NCBI GenBank assembly: GCA_022844045.1
Contig: JALHMM010000034.1
Span: forward strand, 1-57,937
Length of the DNA stretch: 57,937 nt
Reading direction: 5' to 3'
Origin: Reyranellaceae bacterium
GTDB taxonomy: Bacteria > Pseudomonadota > Alphaproteobacteria > Reyranellales > Reyranellaceae
The notes beneath the pieces are model-generated. The model was not told the DNA's origin, did no database searches, and was given only the letters and a program-made list of their open reading frames with translations. The position numbers were made by a program, and so were the translations under genes. Positions 43,319-52,557 of this stretch are shown in pieces (positions within the stretch are counted from its first letter, which is position 1; the number at the start of each line of letters is the position of its first letter).

Positions 43319-43489
43319 GAATCTACTCCGCCAACAGGGACGGCCTGCACCTAGCGGTTTTGCCGCCACGCGTCCAGCCACCATGCGCGGCTGAGAACAC
43401 GCATTGATTACGCCTGATTTTCCCTGTATTTATATGAATCTAGAGAACTAAATTGCACTAAAATATCAATAATCGGACAAGGCCTAGCG

Positions 43490-44263
43490 ATGATCTCCCC
43501 GCTCCGCACTTGCCTGCCGCTGGCGATCGCCGCGGCGCTGACGCTTTCGGCCATCCCGGTCAACGCCCAACAGCGGCAGATCGCGGTCCAGCCCGTCCCC
43601 GCGGCGGAGCCACCCAAGCCCAAGCACGGCCCGACCCCGCCGCCGATCGCCTGTCCCAAGCGCCTGGCCGGTGTCGACGCCGCGCAGACCGAGTCCTTCA
43701 ATTTCTGGCTGCGCGCCCAAGGCCCGGCCGACCAGGTCAAGGTCCAGTTCTCCTGCAAGCTCGACCGCTCGCGACTGATCGTCGGGCTGGTCCGCACCTC
43801 GGTCTCGGCAGAGGGCGACAACGAAGGTCCGGCCAGACACACGGTGCACATGCTCGACCTGGCGCTCGATCCTCCGCCGGCGCGCCTGCTGCGCCGCAAC
43901 CTGATCGAGGGGCCGGTTGTGATCGTGCGGCCGGGCGGCGGCTTGTCGCTGGTGTTCGGCGAGACCACGGTCGAGCGCGGCCTGGCATACAAGGGCTACC
44001 GCGCCGTCGATATCGCCACCGGCAAGGTGTTCACGTTCTTCTCCCTGCCGATGGAGCCCACTGGCCTGGGCTGCGTCACCGGCCGGGCCATGGGGCTGGA
44101 GCGGATCTGGGTTTCGTCCGACGCCACCCTGGTCGATCTTGGCGACAACGGCCCCTATGGCGTGACCGTCGAGCACGAGGATGGCGACTGCAAGGCCGGC
44201 AAGAACGAGAAACGCATCGACACTTTCATCGCCGTGCCCGATGGTTTCGAGGCCTTCAAGTAG
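43490..44263 (+). CDS. Exported protein of unknown function
   Basis: This 257-residue protein has a signal peptide (LRTCLPLAIAAALTLSAIPV, cut near NAQQ) and a proline-rich spacer (AEPPKPKHGPTPPP). A compact domain with Cys residues follows (IACPKRLAG, FSCKLDRS, GCVTGRAMG, DGDCKAGK). No family is recognised. An AT-rich promoter-like region precedes it, and the alpha/beta hydrolase gene starts 12 bases after its stop. It is probably periplasmic. Confidence 0.7.
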   Translation: MISPLRTCLPLAIAAALTLSAIPVNAQQRQIAVQPVPAAEPPKPKHGPTPPPIACPKRLAGVDAAQTESFNFWLRAQGPADQVKVQFSCKLDRSRLIVGLVRTSVSAEGDNEGPARHTVHMLDLALDPPPARLLRRNLIEGPVVIVRPGGGLSLVFGETTVERGLAYKGYRAVDIATGKVFTFFSLPMEPTGLGCVTGRAMGLERIWVSSDATLVDLGDNGPYGVTVEHEDGDCKAGKNEKRIDTFIAVPDGFEAFK

Positions 44264-44275
44264 CATATAGCGTTC

Positions 44276-45115
44276 ATGAGCCGACTGCTGTTCCTCATCC
44301 ATGGCATGTGGGCCACGCCGCATGCGTGGCGCCACTGGCGTGGCTATTTCGAGGCGCGCGGCTGGCATGTCGTGGTCCCGCCGTTGCGCCACCACGAGAA
44401 TGCGCCGCTCGAGCCCGCGTCGGGCCTGGGCACAACCTCGCTGCTCGACTACGCCGCCGACCTTGAGACGCGCCTGCGCCATCTGCCGGCGCCGCCGGTG
44501 ATTGTCGGTCACGGCATGGGCGGGCTGCTCGCGCAGATCCTGGCGGCACGCGGGCTCGCCGCAGCCTCGGTGCTGCTCTGCCCGACCCCGCCCGCCGCGC
44601 TCGGGCTACGCCGGCCCAGCGCCTGGCGGCCGCTGATCCGCGGGCAGATGCGCTGGGGCTGGTGGCGCTCGCCGCATCGCCCGGCCTTCGCCACGGCGAT
44701 GCACGGCTTCTTCAACACCTATTCGGACAAGATGGAGGCCGGCCGCGAGTTCGCACGCCTCGTCCACGATTCGGGCCGTGCCCTGTTCGAGATCGCCTAC
44801 CCCTTCCTCGACAAAGCCGGCCGCGCCGCGCATGTCGATCCCGGCGACATCACCACCCCGATGCTGGTGATCGGCGCCGGGCGCGACCGCTTCCTGCCGC
44901 CGGTGATCGCCCGCGTGGTCGCCCGACGCTACGCCCATGTCGCGGTGCATCACGAATTCCCCAACCAAGGCCACTGGATGCTCGGCCAGCCGGGTTGGGC
45001 CGACGTCGCCGGCATGGTCGAGGACTGGATCGGCCGCGCCGTAAGCCCGCCGGAAGTCGAACTCAACGACCTCGATCGCCGCCGCGCCTGGCGCACCTCG
45101 ATGCTCAAGCGCTAA
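44276..45115 (+). CDS. Alpha/beta hydrolase with the nucleophile serine replaced
   Basis: This 279-residue alpha/beta hydrolase has FLIHGMWATP for the oxyanion region, PVIVGHGMGGLLAQIL for the nucleophile elbow and VIGAGRDRFLPP and FPNQGHWML for the acid and His. The elbow reads Gly-His-Gly-Met-Gly: residue 80 is Gly where the family has Ser. The codon is GGC, so this is not a reading error of a serine codon in this sequence. It may be non-catalytic, use another residue, or serve in binding. It lies 12 bases after the exported protein gene and 34 bases before ruvX. Confidence 0.85.
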   Translation: MSRLLFLIHGMWATPHAWRHWRGYFEARGWHVVVPPLRHHENAPLEPASGLGTTSLLDYAADLETRLRHLPAPPVIVGHGMGGLLAQILAARGLAAASVLLCPTPPAALGLRRPSAWRPLIRGQMRWGWWRSPHRPAFATAMHGFFNTYSDKMEAGREFARLVHDSGRALFEIAYPFLDKAGRAAHVDPGDITTPMLVIGAGRDRFLPPVIARVVARRYAHVAVHHEFPNQGHWMLGQPGWADVAGMVEDWIGRAVSPPEVELNDLDRRRAWRTSMLKR

Positions 45116-45149
45116 GTCTTGGGGAGCGCCGGCGCTCCCAGGAAATCAG

Positions 45150-45656
45150 ATGATACCCGACCCTCTCACTGCCTTCATCGCCGGCCTGCCGCGCGAGGGT
45201 CGCCTGCTGGGCCTCGATGTCGGCACGAAGACCATCGGGCTGGCGACATCCGACGCGCTGCGCGGCATGGCCACGCCGCTCTCGACCATCGCGCGCACCA
45301 AGTTCACCAAGGACGCGGTGAAGCTCGCCGAGATCATCGCCAAGGAAGCCGCCGTCGGGCTGGTGATCGGCCTGCCGCTGAACATGGACGGCAGCGAGGG
45401 GCCGCGCTGCCAGTCGACGCGCCAGTTCGTCGCCAATCTCGCCGCGCTGCCGCCGCGGGCCGGCGTGCGCTTCGCCGAGCTGCCGGTGCTACTGCAGGAC
45501 GAGCGGCTATCGACCGCGGCGGTCGAGCGCACCATGGTCGACGACTACGACATGAGCCGCGCGCGCCGTGCCGAGCGCATCGACGCGGCCGCCGCCGCCT
45601 GGATCCTGCAGAGCGCGCTCGATCGCATGCGCAACGCGTCGCGCCGGCCGGCGTAG
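45150..45656 (+). CDS. ruvX: Putative pre-16S rRNA nuclease / Holliday junction resolvase YqgF
   Basis: This 168-residue RNase H-fold protein has LLGLDVGTKTIGLATSD (catalytic Asp), VIGLPLNMDGSEG, and the late LQDERLSTAAVE and IDAAAAAWILQ acidic motifs of YqgF. It processes the 5' end of 16S rRNA and was first thought to resolve Holliday junctions. The ATG follows AGGAAATCAG. A GGGAGCG/CGCTCCC palindrome (45122-45139) lies just before it. ruvX close to plsY and gatCA is a common alphaproteobacterial grouping. Confidence 0.93.
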   Translation: MIPDPLTAFIAGLPREGRLLGLDVGTKTIGLATSDALRGMATPLSTIARTKFTKDAVKLAEIIAKEAAVGLVIGLPLNMDGSEGPRCQSTRQFVANLAALPPRAGVRFAELPVLLQDERLSTAAVERTMVDDYDMSRARRAERIDAAAAAWILQSALDRMRNASRRPA

Positions 45657-45690
45657 TTGTATGCTCCGGGTCGGCCGCCCGGAGGACGAC

Positions 45691-46254
45691 ATGAACGACG
45701 ACAAACTGAGCGCCATCGCCCAGCAGCTGATGCGGCGACGGGTCGAGGATCTCGACGAACTGGAAAAGCGCGTCCTGACCCACATCATGCTGGACGCCCA
45801 TATCAGCCGCGATCCCGATGAGCGAGACGACGATCCGGCGCGACGGCCCACGACCGGCGAGCGGATCGCCGACCGCGTCGCCTCCTTCGGCGGTTCCTGG
45901 ACCTTCATCATTCTGTTCATGGGCATCCTGCTGGCGTGGTGCGCCGTCAACACGCTGCTGCTCACCCGGGATACCGCCTTCGATCCCTATCCCTATATCT
46001 TCCTCAACCTGATGCTGTCGATGCTGGCGGCGTTGCAGGCGCCCGTCATCATGATGTCGCAGAACCGGCAGGCGCTGAAGGATCGCGCCGCCGCACGACA
46101 CGATTACGAGGTCAATCTCAAGGCCGAGCTCGACCTCATGGCGCTGCACGACAAGCTCGACGACCTGCGCGACAAGCGCCTGGCAAAGCTGATGCGGCAG
46201 CAGGAGGAGCAGCTGGAGATGCTCAAGCGCATGGTCGCCGCCCGGCCCGCCTGA
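45691..46254 (+). CDS. DUF1003 membrane protein
   Basis: The ATG at 45691 has GGAGG upstream and is preferred over 45661. The 187-residue protein has the DUF1003 layout. There is a soluble N terminus, [20 protein letters not shown] leading into the first membrane helix, [20 protein letters not shown] for the second, and a charged coiled-coil tail ([20 protein letters not shown]). The role of the family is unknown. It sits between ruvX and plsY. Confidence 0.9.
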   Translation: MNDDKLSAIAQQLMRRRVEDLDELEKRVLTHIMLDAHISRDPDERDDDPARRPTTGERIADRVASFGGSWTFIILFMGILLAWCAVNTLLLTRDTAFDPYPYIFLNLMLSMLAALQAPVIMMSQNRQALKDRAAARHDYEVNLKAELDLMALHDKLDDLRDKRLAKLMRQQEEQLEMLKRMVAARPA

Positions 46255-46313
46255 ACGCCTGTGCGGCATCACACCGTGACAAGCCGGCGGCCAGTGCGAT
46301 ACGACTCCGCGCC

Positions 46314-46958
46314 ATGATCAGCCTTATCCCCTCCATCGACACCCTGCTCGGGCTCGGCCTCGGCTACCTGCTTGGCTCGATCCCCTTCGGCCTGCTGCTG
46401 ACGCGCGCGGCCGGTCTGGGCGATATCCGCGAGATCGGCTCCGGCAATATCGGCGCCACCAACGTGCTGCGCACCGGAAACAAGGGAGTCGCCGCCGCCA
46501 CGTTGCTGCTCGACGCGCTCAAGGGCGCGGCGGCGGTGATCATCTCCACCATGCTGTTCGGTCCGATCGCACCGCTTGCCGCCGGGCTGGGCGCGGTGCT
46601 GGGTCATTGCTTCCCGGTGTGGCTGAAATTCAAGGGCGGCAAGGGCGTGGCCACGACGCTCGGCGTGTTGCTTGCCCTGTCGTGGCCCTTCGGCGTCGCC
46701 GCCTGCGTGCTGTGGCTGCTCTTCGCCGTGCTGTTCCGCATCTCCTCGCTCTCGGCCTTGCTGGCGCTGGCGAGCACGGTGCTGCTGGCCTGGATCGAGG
46801 CGGCGATTGAATTCAGCCTGTTCGCCCGCTTCTTCTCCGCCACGTCCTTCGCCATCGCGGCCACCCTGATCGTCGCCGTGGTGATCGCCATGCATCACGA
46901 GAACATAAGCCGCCTGCGGGCCGGCACCGAACCCAGGATCGGCGGCTCGAAGAAATAG
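46314..46958 (+). CDS. plsY: Glycerol-3-phosphate acyltransferase PlsY
   Basis: This 214-residue inner-membrane enzyme has PlsY motif 1 ([16 protein letters not shown]), motif 2 ([13 protein letters not shown]) and the late MHHENISRL motif. The N-terminal [16 protein letters not shown] segment is also typical. PlsY transfers acyl groups from acyl-phosphate to glycerol 3-phosphate, the first step of phospholipid synthesis in most bacteria. plsX is not in the window. The serine hydrolase gene follows 16 bases later on the same strand. Confidence 0.96.
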   Translation: MISLIPSIDTLLGLGLGYLLGSIPFGLLLTRAAGLGDIREIGSGNIGATNVLRTGNKGVAAATLLLDALKGAAAVIISTMLFGPIAPLAAGLGAVLGHCFPVWLKFKGGKGVATTLGVLLALSWPFGVAACVLWLLFAVLFRISSLSALLALASTVLLAWIEAAIEFSLFARFFSATSFAIAATLIVAVVIAMHHENISRLRAGTEPRIGGSKK

Positions 46959-46974
46959 CCGCCACGGAGCGCCC

Positions 46975-48576
46975 ATGTCCTCGATCGACGCCATCGCGCT
47001 GGAGAAGCGCGTCGACGCCCTGTTCGCCAAGTACGACCGCCCCGGCTCGCCGGGTGCGGCGGTGGGCATCATGCGCAAAGGCGAGGTGATCCTCGCCAAG
47101 GGCTACGGCGAAGCGAGCGTCGAGCATGGCGTGCCGATCACGCCGCGCACCGTCTTCCGCATCGCCTCGGTGACCAAGCAGTTCACCGTCGCCGCCGTGC
47201 TGATGCTGGCGCGCGAGGGCAAGCTCAAGCTCGACGATCAGCCGCAGCAATACCTTCCCGATCTGCCAGCCCTGCCGAAGCCGGTCACGATCGACCAGAT
47301 GATGCGCAACAACAGCGGCTGGCCCGACTTCCTCGAGCTCTTGCGCCTGGGCGGCTCCAACCTCGACCGGCCCGGCCGAATGGACGAGCTGACGGGCGCG
47401 ATCAACCGCAACAAGCATCTCAACTTCGAGCCCGGCAGCCGCTTCCTCTACAGCAACACCAACTTCCTGCTCTTGGGACTCATCGCCGAGAAGCTGAGCG
47501 GCAAGCCACTGCCCGAGTTCCTGAAGGAGCGCATCTTCGCGCCGTTGGGCATGATCAGCACGGCGCTGACGATCGATCCCGACACCGTCGTGCCCGGTCT
47601 CGCCACCGCCTATCTCGAGAACGTCGACGGCAGCTTCCGCCGCGCGCGCCAGGGCTATCCCGTGGCCGGCGAAGGCGGCATGACCTCGACTGTCGAGGAC
47701 CTGTTGATCTGGGCCAACCACTATCGCCACCCGGTGCTGCGGCCGGTCGACCTGTGGGCCGAGCTCGCCGACCAGAAGCCGCTCAGCGGCGGCGTGCTCA
47801 ACCCCTATTGCCGCGGCTTGGCGCGCGGCACCTTGCGCGGCCTGCCGACGATCGGCCATGGCGGGCTATGGCCGGGATACCGCACCGAGTTCCTGCGCCT
47901 GCCCGACGCCGATCTCGACGTGGTGGTGATCGCCAACCTCGCCAGCCTCGATCCGCATCGGCTGGGACGTGCCGTAGCGGCGGAGGCGCTGCTGGGCGAC
48001 AGGCGCCTGCAGCCGGCGCATGCGATTGATCTCGCCCATGTCGAGCGCTACGCCGGCACCTACGTCAACGAGGCCGAGCTGACCTTGTTCAGCCTCGCGG
48101 TAAAGAACGGCGAGGTCATCCTTACGCAAGGCGGCGTGCCGATGGAGATGATCGCGCGCGGCGACGGCTGGCTCGAGGCCGACCGCGGCGTTTTCGAGTT
48201 CGCGTTGCGCCTGCCGGCCACGCCGGACCAGCCGATCGAGGTCGACCTCGGCGCCGGCCGCATCTTTGCCTTCCGCCGGCTCGACCCGCGCGACGCCGTG
48301 CCTGCCGACATCGCCGGCACCTATCACTCCACCGACACCGGCGCGACCTGGCGCGTCGACGGCGAGCGCATTCAGGTCAGCGGCCCCCACGTCGCCAGCA
48401 CCGCGCCGTGGCCGCTCAAGGGTGTCGCCGGCGACGTGGTCGAGATCGAGATGTCCTACGGCTGGGTCACCATCACCCAGCTCGCGCGCCTCGACCGTGA
48501 CGCTCAGGGTAAGCCGATCGGGCTGACCGTCTCGACCGCCCGCATCAAGAACATGAGGTTCGCCAAAACGGCGTGA
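46975..48576 (+). CDS. Serine hydrolase (class C beta-lactamase-like) with C-terminal extension
   Basis: This 533-residue protein lacks a signal peptide. It has SxxK as Ser65-Val-Thr-Lys68 (RIASVTKQF), the Tyr-Ser-Asn motif in FLYSNTNFLLLG and the GHGGLWPGY third motif. Two lipocalin-like C-terminal sections follow (from about residue 355), beginning HVERYAGTYVNEAELTLFSL and VPADIAGTYHSTDTGATW. This layout is that of D-aminopeptidase DmpB-like proteins. It probably acts on small peptides or amides in the cytoplasm. It shares little beyond the core with the two exported paralogues at 28173 and 29631. Confidence 0.9.
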   Translation: MSSIDAIALEKRVDALFAKYDRPGSPGAAVGIMRKGEVILAKGYGEASVEHGVPITPRTVFRIASVTKQFTVAAVLMLAREGKLKLDDQPQQYLPDLPALPKPVTIDQMMRNNSGWPDFLELLRLGGSNLDRPGRMDELTGAINRNKHLNFEPGSRFLYSNTNFLLLGLIAEKLSGKPLPEFLKERIFAPLGMISTALTIDPDTVVPGLATAYLENVDGSFRRARQGYPVAGEGGMTSTVEDLLIWANHYRHPVLRPVDLWAELADQKPLSGGVLNPYCRGLARGTLRGLPTIGHGGLWPGYRTEFLRLPDADLDVVVIANLASLDPHRLGRAVAAEALLGDRRLQPAHAIDLAHVERYAGTYVNEAELTLFSLAVKNGEVILTQGGVPMEMIARGDGWLEADRGVFEFALRLPATPDQPIEVDLGAGRIFAFRRLDPRDAVPADIAGTYHSTDTGATWRVDGERIQVSGPHVASTAPWPLKGVAGDVVEIEMSYGWVTITQLARLDRDAQGKPIGLTVSTARIKNMRFAKTA

Positions 48577-48597
48577 TCGGCGCGCGGCGAGACGGCG

Positions 48598-50055
48598 TCA
48601 CTTCGAGAACACCATCGCCTCATCGCGCACCGCGCCATACCTCAGGCTGAGCAGATCGCGCGCGTAGTTCTGGTGGAGCTTCCACGGTTTGCGCGAGCCC
48701 TGCCTGGGGAACAGATGCAGCGCGCGCTGGATGTAGCCGGAGGAGAAATCGATCCATGGCTCCGTCGACATCGCCGGATCGGTGTTACGCGGCACGCACT
48801 GGCGCAAGCCCTCGCGCTTCATGTGGTTGAGCAGGCGGCAGACATAGGCGGCGATCAAATCGGCCTTGAGCGTCCACGAGGCGTTGGTGTAGCCCGACAC
48901 GGCGGCGAAATTCGGCACGTCGCTGAACATCATGCCCTTGTAGCTCAGGGTCTCGTTGAATTTCACGGCGCGGCCGTCGACCGCGACGCTCATGCCACCC
49001 ACCGGCAGCAGCTCGAGCCCGGTGGCCATGACGACGATGTCGGCGTCGAGCGACGCGCCGGAGTTCAGCTTCAGCCCGCCAGGCGTGAAGCGCTCGATGG
49101 TGTCGGTGACGATCGAGGCCTGTTTCTTGCGCAGCGCCCGGAACAGATCGGCGTCGGGCACGAGACACAGCCGCTGGTCCCACGGGTTGTAGCGCGGCGT
49201 GAAATGCGCCGCGGTGGCGGCGTCATAGTCCTTGCCCATCATCTGCCGCACGCCGTCGGCGATCATCGCCTTCACCCGCTCCGGCTTGCGCTTGCACAGG
49301 CGATAGAAATACATGCCCAGCAGCACGTTTTTCCACCGCGTCATACCATACGCCATCTTCGCCGGCAGCCGCTTGCGCAGCCAATCCGCGATCGCGTCGC
49401 GCGACGGACGGGCCACGACATAGGTCGGCGAGCGCTGCAGCATCGTCACATGCGCGGCCGTGCGCGCCATCTCAGGCACGATGGTCACGGCGGTGGCGCC
49501 ACTGCCGATCACGACCACGCGCTTGCCTGAATAGTCGAGATCCTCGGGCCAGAACTGCGGATAGACGATGCGGCCGCGATAGTCGCCGACGCCTTCGAAC
49601 GCCGGCACGTAGCCGCGCGCGTAGTTGTAGTAGCCGGTGCAGACGAGCAGGAAATTGCAGGTGGTGGTCACCGGCTCGCGCGCCTCGCCGCGTTCGGCCG
49701 TCACCGTCCAGCGCGCCTCCTGGCTCGACCACGACGCGCCCAGCACGCGGTGGTGATAGCGGATGTGCTTCTCGACGCCGTACTCCGTCGCGGTCTCCCT
49801 GATGTACTTCAGGATCGAGGGCCCGTCGGCGATCGCCTTGGCCTCGCGCCACGGCTTGAAGGCGTAGCCCAGGGTGTACATGTCGGAGTCGGAGCGGATG
49901 CCGGGATAGCGGAACAGATCCCACGTCCCGCCACTCGTCGCGCGGCCCTCGAGGATCGCGTAGCCGCGATCAGGGCAATCGCGCTGCAGATGCACCGCGG
50001 CACCGATGCCGGACAGGCCGGCACCGATGATCAGGACGTCGACATGTTCGCTCAT
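48598..50055 (-). CDS. Flavin-containing monooxygenase, EthA-like Baeyer-Villiger type
   Basis: This 485-residue protein has the FAD motif IIGAGLSGIGAAVHL and the NADPH motif VVIGSGATAVTIVPEMA. The Baeyer-Villiger region reads RIVYPQFWPEDLDY, where EthA-type enzymes usually have RIVHPQ; the fingerprint His is Tyr here. EthA-like enzymes oxygenate ketones or activate thioamides. The gene starts within the last bases of the preceding ABM gene (ATGA overlap), so both are translated together. The His-to-Tyr change leaves the reaction type open. Confidence 0.9.
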   Translation of the reverse strand: MSEHVDVLIIGAGLSGIGAAVHLQRDCPDRGYAILEGRATSGGTWDLFRYPGIRSDSDMYTLGYAFKPWREAKAIADGPSILKYIRETATEYGVEKHIRYHHRVLGASWSSQEARWTVTAERGEAREPVTTTCNFLLVCTGYYNYARGYVPAFEGVGDYRGRIVYPQFWPEDLDYSGKRVVVIGSGATAVTIVPEMARTAAHVTMLQRSPTYVVARPSRDAIADWLRKRLPAKMAYGMTRWKNVLLGMYFYRLCKRKPERVKAMIADGVRQMMGKDYDAATAAHFTPRYNPWDQRLCLVPDADLFRALRKKQASIVTDTIERFTPGGLKLNSGASLDADIVVMATGLELLPVGGMSVAVDGRAVKFNETLSYKGMMFSDVPNFAAVSGYTNASWTLKADLIAAYVCRLLNHMKREGLRQCVPRNTDPAMSTEPWIDFSSGYIQRALHLFPRQGSRKPWKLHQNYARDLLSLRYGAVRDEAMVFSK

Positions 50056-50360
50056 GATGAAAGCCCGTTCACGCCGATGTCGCGCGCCTCGAAGATCTCG
50101 ATCGTCGTCTGGCAGCCCAGCTTGCGCACGGCCGTGGCGAAGCCGCGCGCGTCGGGGTTGGCGAAGTGCTTCAGCACGGCCGCCTTGTCACGCCAGTGCT
50201 CGACGAAGACCAGCCGCAGCGGATTCTCGGCATCGACATGCACGGCGTGGTGCAGGCAGCCGTCCTCGCTGCGCGAGCGACGCACATGCGCGAGGCTGAG
50301 GCTGCGCGCCTCCTCGACGGTCGCGGCCGTGGCGAGGATGCTGCCGGTGATCAGGATCAT
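50052..50360 (-). CDS. Antibiotic biosynthesis monooxygenase (ABM) domain protein
   Basis: This 102-residue dimeric alpha-beta-barrel protein shows SLAHVRRSRSEDGCLHHAV, RLVFVEHWRDKAAVLKHF and QTTIEIFEAR. ABM proteins oxidise polyketide-type substrates without cofactor or handle quinone-like products. Its stop overlaps the flavin monooxygenase start by four bases, indicating a coupled pair in which the ABM protein may deal with the FMO substrate or product. Confidence 0.87.
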   Translation of the reverse strand: MILITGSILATAATVEEARSLSLAHVRRSRSEDGCLHHAVHVDAENPLRLVFVEHWRDKAAVLKHFANPDARGFATAVRKLGCQTTIEIFEARDIGVNGLSS

Positions 50361-50478
50361 CGGGTCGTCATGTCATGGGCGGTCATGTTCGTCTCCGAAG
50401 TTTAGCACGGCGGCACAGACGCATTGAACCGAGGGGCGGCGCGGTCTTTACTCGCGCCGGTCGCTCGACCTCGGGGGG

Positions 50479-52557
50479 ATGCTGGTTTGGCTTTTTGCAT
50501 ACGCCTTGTTCGCGTTCTCCGTCATCGCCGTCGCGCCCCTGCCGGCCGATGCGATCAGTCCCGAGGCGAGCGAGGGCAGCGCCAGGGGTGGCGTCGTGAC
50601 CGCTGATCAGTCCCCCCTCGCGAGCCGGCTGAAGGACGCCGTCGCGCACCACAGGCGGGGCGACCTCGCCCAGGCGCTCGCGGGCTATGACGCCATCCTC
50701 GCCCTCGATCCCGGCTTCTTCGACGCGCTGCACCTGAAGGGCGTGATCGCCGCCCAGCAGGGTCGCAATGACGAGGCCGTGTCGCTGATGCGGCGCGCGC
50801 TCGCCGTCATGCCAGACCACGCCGGCGCGCACGGCAATCTCGGCAATCTGTTGCTGCGGCTGGGCCGCGCCGAGGAGGCGCTCGCCAGCTTCGACGCGTT
50901 GATCACGCGGCAGCCCGACAACGCCGGCGCGCTGGGTGCGCGCGCCGCGGCGCTGCACATGCTGGGCCGGCTCGACGAGGCGGTGGCGGCCTGGGACCGC
51001 GCGCTGGCACTGGACGCCGGCAACGCCGCGGCCTGGTACAACCGGGGCAACGCGCTGCAGGCGCTGGGCCGGGCGAAGGACGCGCTGGCCAGCCACGACA
51101 AGGCGGTGGCGCTGCGCCCTGGCGATGTCGAAGCGATCTACGGCCAGGGCAACGCGCTGCAGGCGCTGGGCTATGTCGCCGAGGCCGTCGCGCGCTACGA
51201 CGCGGTGCTGGCGCTGAAGGACGATCACGCCGAGGCGCACAGCAGCCGCGGCAACGCCTTGCAGCGGCTCGGCCGGCTCGACGAGGCGCTGCAAGGCCAC
51301 GAGCGGGCGGTCGCGCTCAAGCCCGCCAGCGTCGATGCGCTCTACAACCGGGGTGCCGCGCTGGTGGCGGCCGGCCGGCTCGACGAAGCGCTGCGGAGCT
51401 ATGATCGCGCGCTGGCGCTGAAGCCCGACCATGCAGCGGCGCTGTCCGGTCGCGGCACGGCGTTGCGCGACCTCGGCCAGCTCGACGCGGCGCTGGCGAG
51501 CTACGATCGCGCGCTGAAGTTGGCGCCTGGCGATCCCGACATCTGGAGCAATCGCGGCATCCTGCTGCAAGGCCTGCTGCGGCTCGAGGAGTCGATCGCG
51601 AGCTACGATCGCGCCATCGCGCTCAACCCCGATCATGTCGGTGCGCAGTGGAACCGCGCCAACGCACTCCTGCTGTCGGGCGACTTCGAAAGGGGTTGGC
51701 CCGCCTATGAATGGCGCTGGCGCTCGCGTCCAGCCGGCGCGGCGGATCGCTGGTTCGGCGACCAGCCCGTGAAGGGCCGCCACATCTTCCTGCGCGCCGA
51801 GCAGGGCCTGGGCGACACCATCCAGTTCGCGCGCTACGCGCCCCTGCTGGAGGCCAACGGCGCGAAGGTGACCTTGGCGGTGCAGCCGCCGCTGCGCCGG
51901 TTGCTGGTGACGCTGGCGCCCGGCCTCGAAGTGGTCGCCGGGCGCGAGGGCGGCATCGATCTGGGCTGCCCGCTGCTCAGCCTGCCGCTGATCTTCGGCA
52001 CGACGCTCGATACCATCCCCGCGCCGCCGCGCTATCTCGCCGCCGAGGAAGACCGGGTCGCCGCCTGGCGCGCGCGGCTGCCGCCGGACTCCAAGCGACG
52101 TATCGGCCTGGTGTGGAGCGGCAATCCGAAGCATCGCAACGACCGCAACCGCTCGATGCCGCTCTCAACGCTCGAGCCGCTGCTCGACCTCGATGCGCAC
52201 TTCGTCTCGCTGCAGAAGGACGTGCCCGAGCGCGACGCCGAAACCATCGAACGCCTGAAGCTGATGCGCGCCCGCGACGAGCTGCGCGACTTCACCGACA
52301 CCGCGGCCCTGATCGAGGCGCTCGACCTGGTGATCACGGTCGATACCAGCATCGCGCATCTCGCTGGCGCGCTGGGCAAGCCGGTGTGGATCCTGCTGCC
52401 CTTCAGCCCGGACTGGCGCTGGCTCATCGGCCGCGACGACAGCCCGTGGTATCCCAGCGCGCGCCTGTTCCGGCAGTCCGCACCCGGCGATTGGGCCGGC
52501 GTCGTCGAGCGCGTGCACAGCGCCCTGTCACGCGGCGAGTTCGGCCGCGCGCCTTAG
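50479..52557 (+). CDS. TPR protein with C-terminal glycosyltransferase-like domain
   Basis: This 692-residue protein has about eleven tetratricopeptide units (residues 50-400), for example YNRGNALQALGRAKDALASH, repeated with little change. A C-terminal GT-B-like domain follows, with LRAEQGLGDTIQFARYAPLL, IGLVWSGNPKHRNDRNRSMP and VDTSIAHLAGALGKPVWIL. This fusion occurs in many alpha- and betaproteobacteria and may add sugars to proteins or lipids. The N-terminal hydrophobic stretch (WLFAYALFAFSVIAVAPLPA) may be a signal; if the real start is GTG 50596, it is not part of the protein. The gene overlaps the convergent UdgX gene by 30 bases. Confidence 0.87.
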   Translation: MLVWLFAYALFAFSVIAVAPLPADAISPEASEGSARGGVVTADQSPLASRLKDAVAHHRRGDLAQALAGYDAILALDPGFFDALHLKGVIAAQQGRNDEAVSLMRRALAVMPDHAGAHGNLGNLLLRLGRAEEALASFDALITRQPDNAGALGARAAALHMLGRLDEAVAAWDRALALDAGNAAAWYNRGNALQALGRAKDALASHDKAVALRPGDVEAIYGQGNALQALGYVAEAVARYDAVLALKDDHAEAHSSRGNALQRLGRLDEALQGHERAVALKPASVDALYNRGAALVAAGRLDEALRSYDRALALKPDHAAALSGRGTALRDLGQLDAALASYDRALKLAPGDPDIWSNRGILLQGLLRLEESIASYDRAIALNPDHVGAQWNRANALLLSGDFERGWPAYEWRWRSRPAGAADRWFGDQPVKGRHIFLRAEQGLGDTIQFARYAPLLEANGAKVTLAVQPPLRRLLVTLAPGLEVVAGREGGIDLGCPLLSLPLIFGTTLDTIPAPPRYLAAEEDRVAAWRARLPPDSKRRIGLVWSGNPKHRNDRNRSMPLSTLEPLLDLDAHFVSLQKDVPERDAETIERLKLMRARDELRDFTDTAALIEALDLVITVDTSIAHLAGALGKPVWILLPFSPDWRWLIGRDDSPWYPSARLFRQSAPGDWAGVVERVHSALSRGEFGRAP

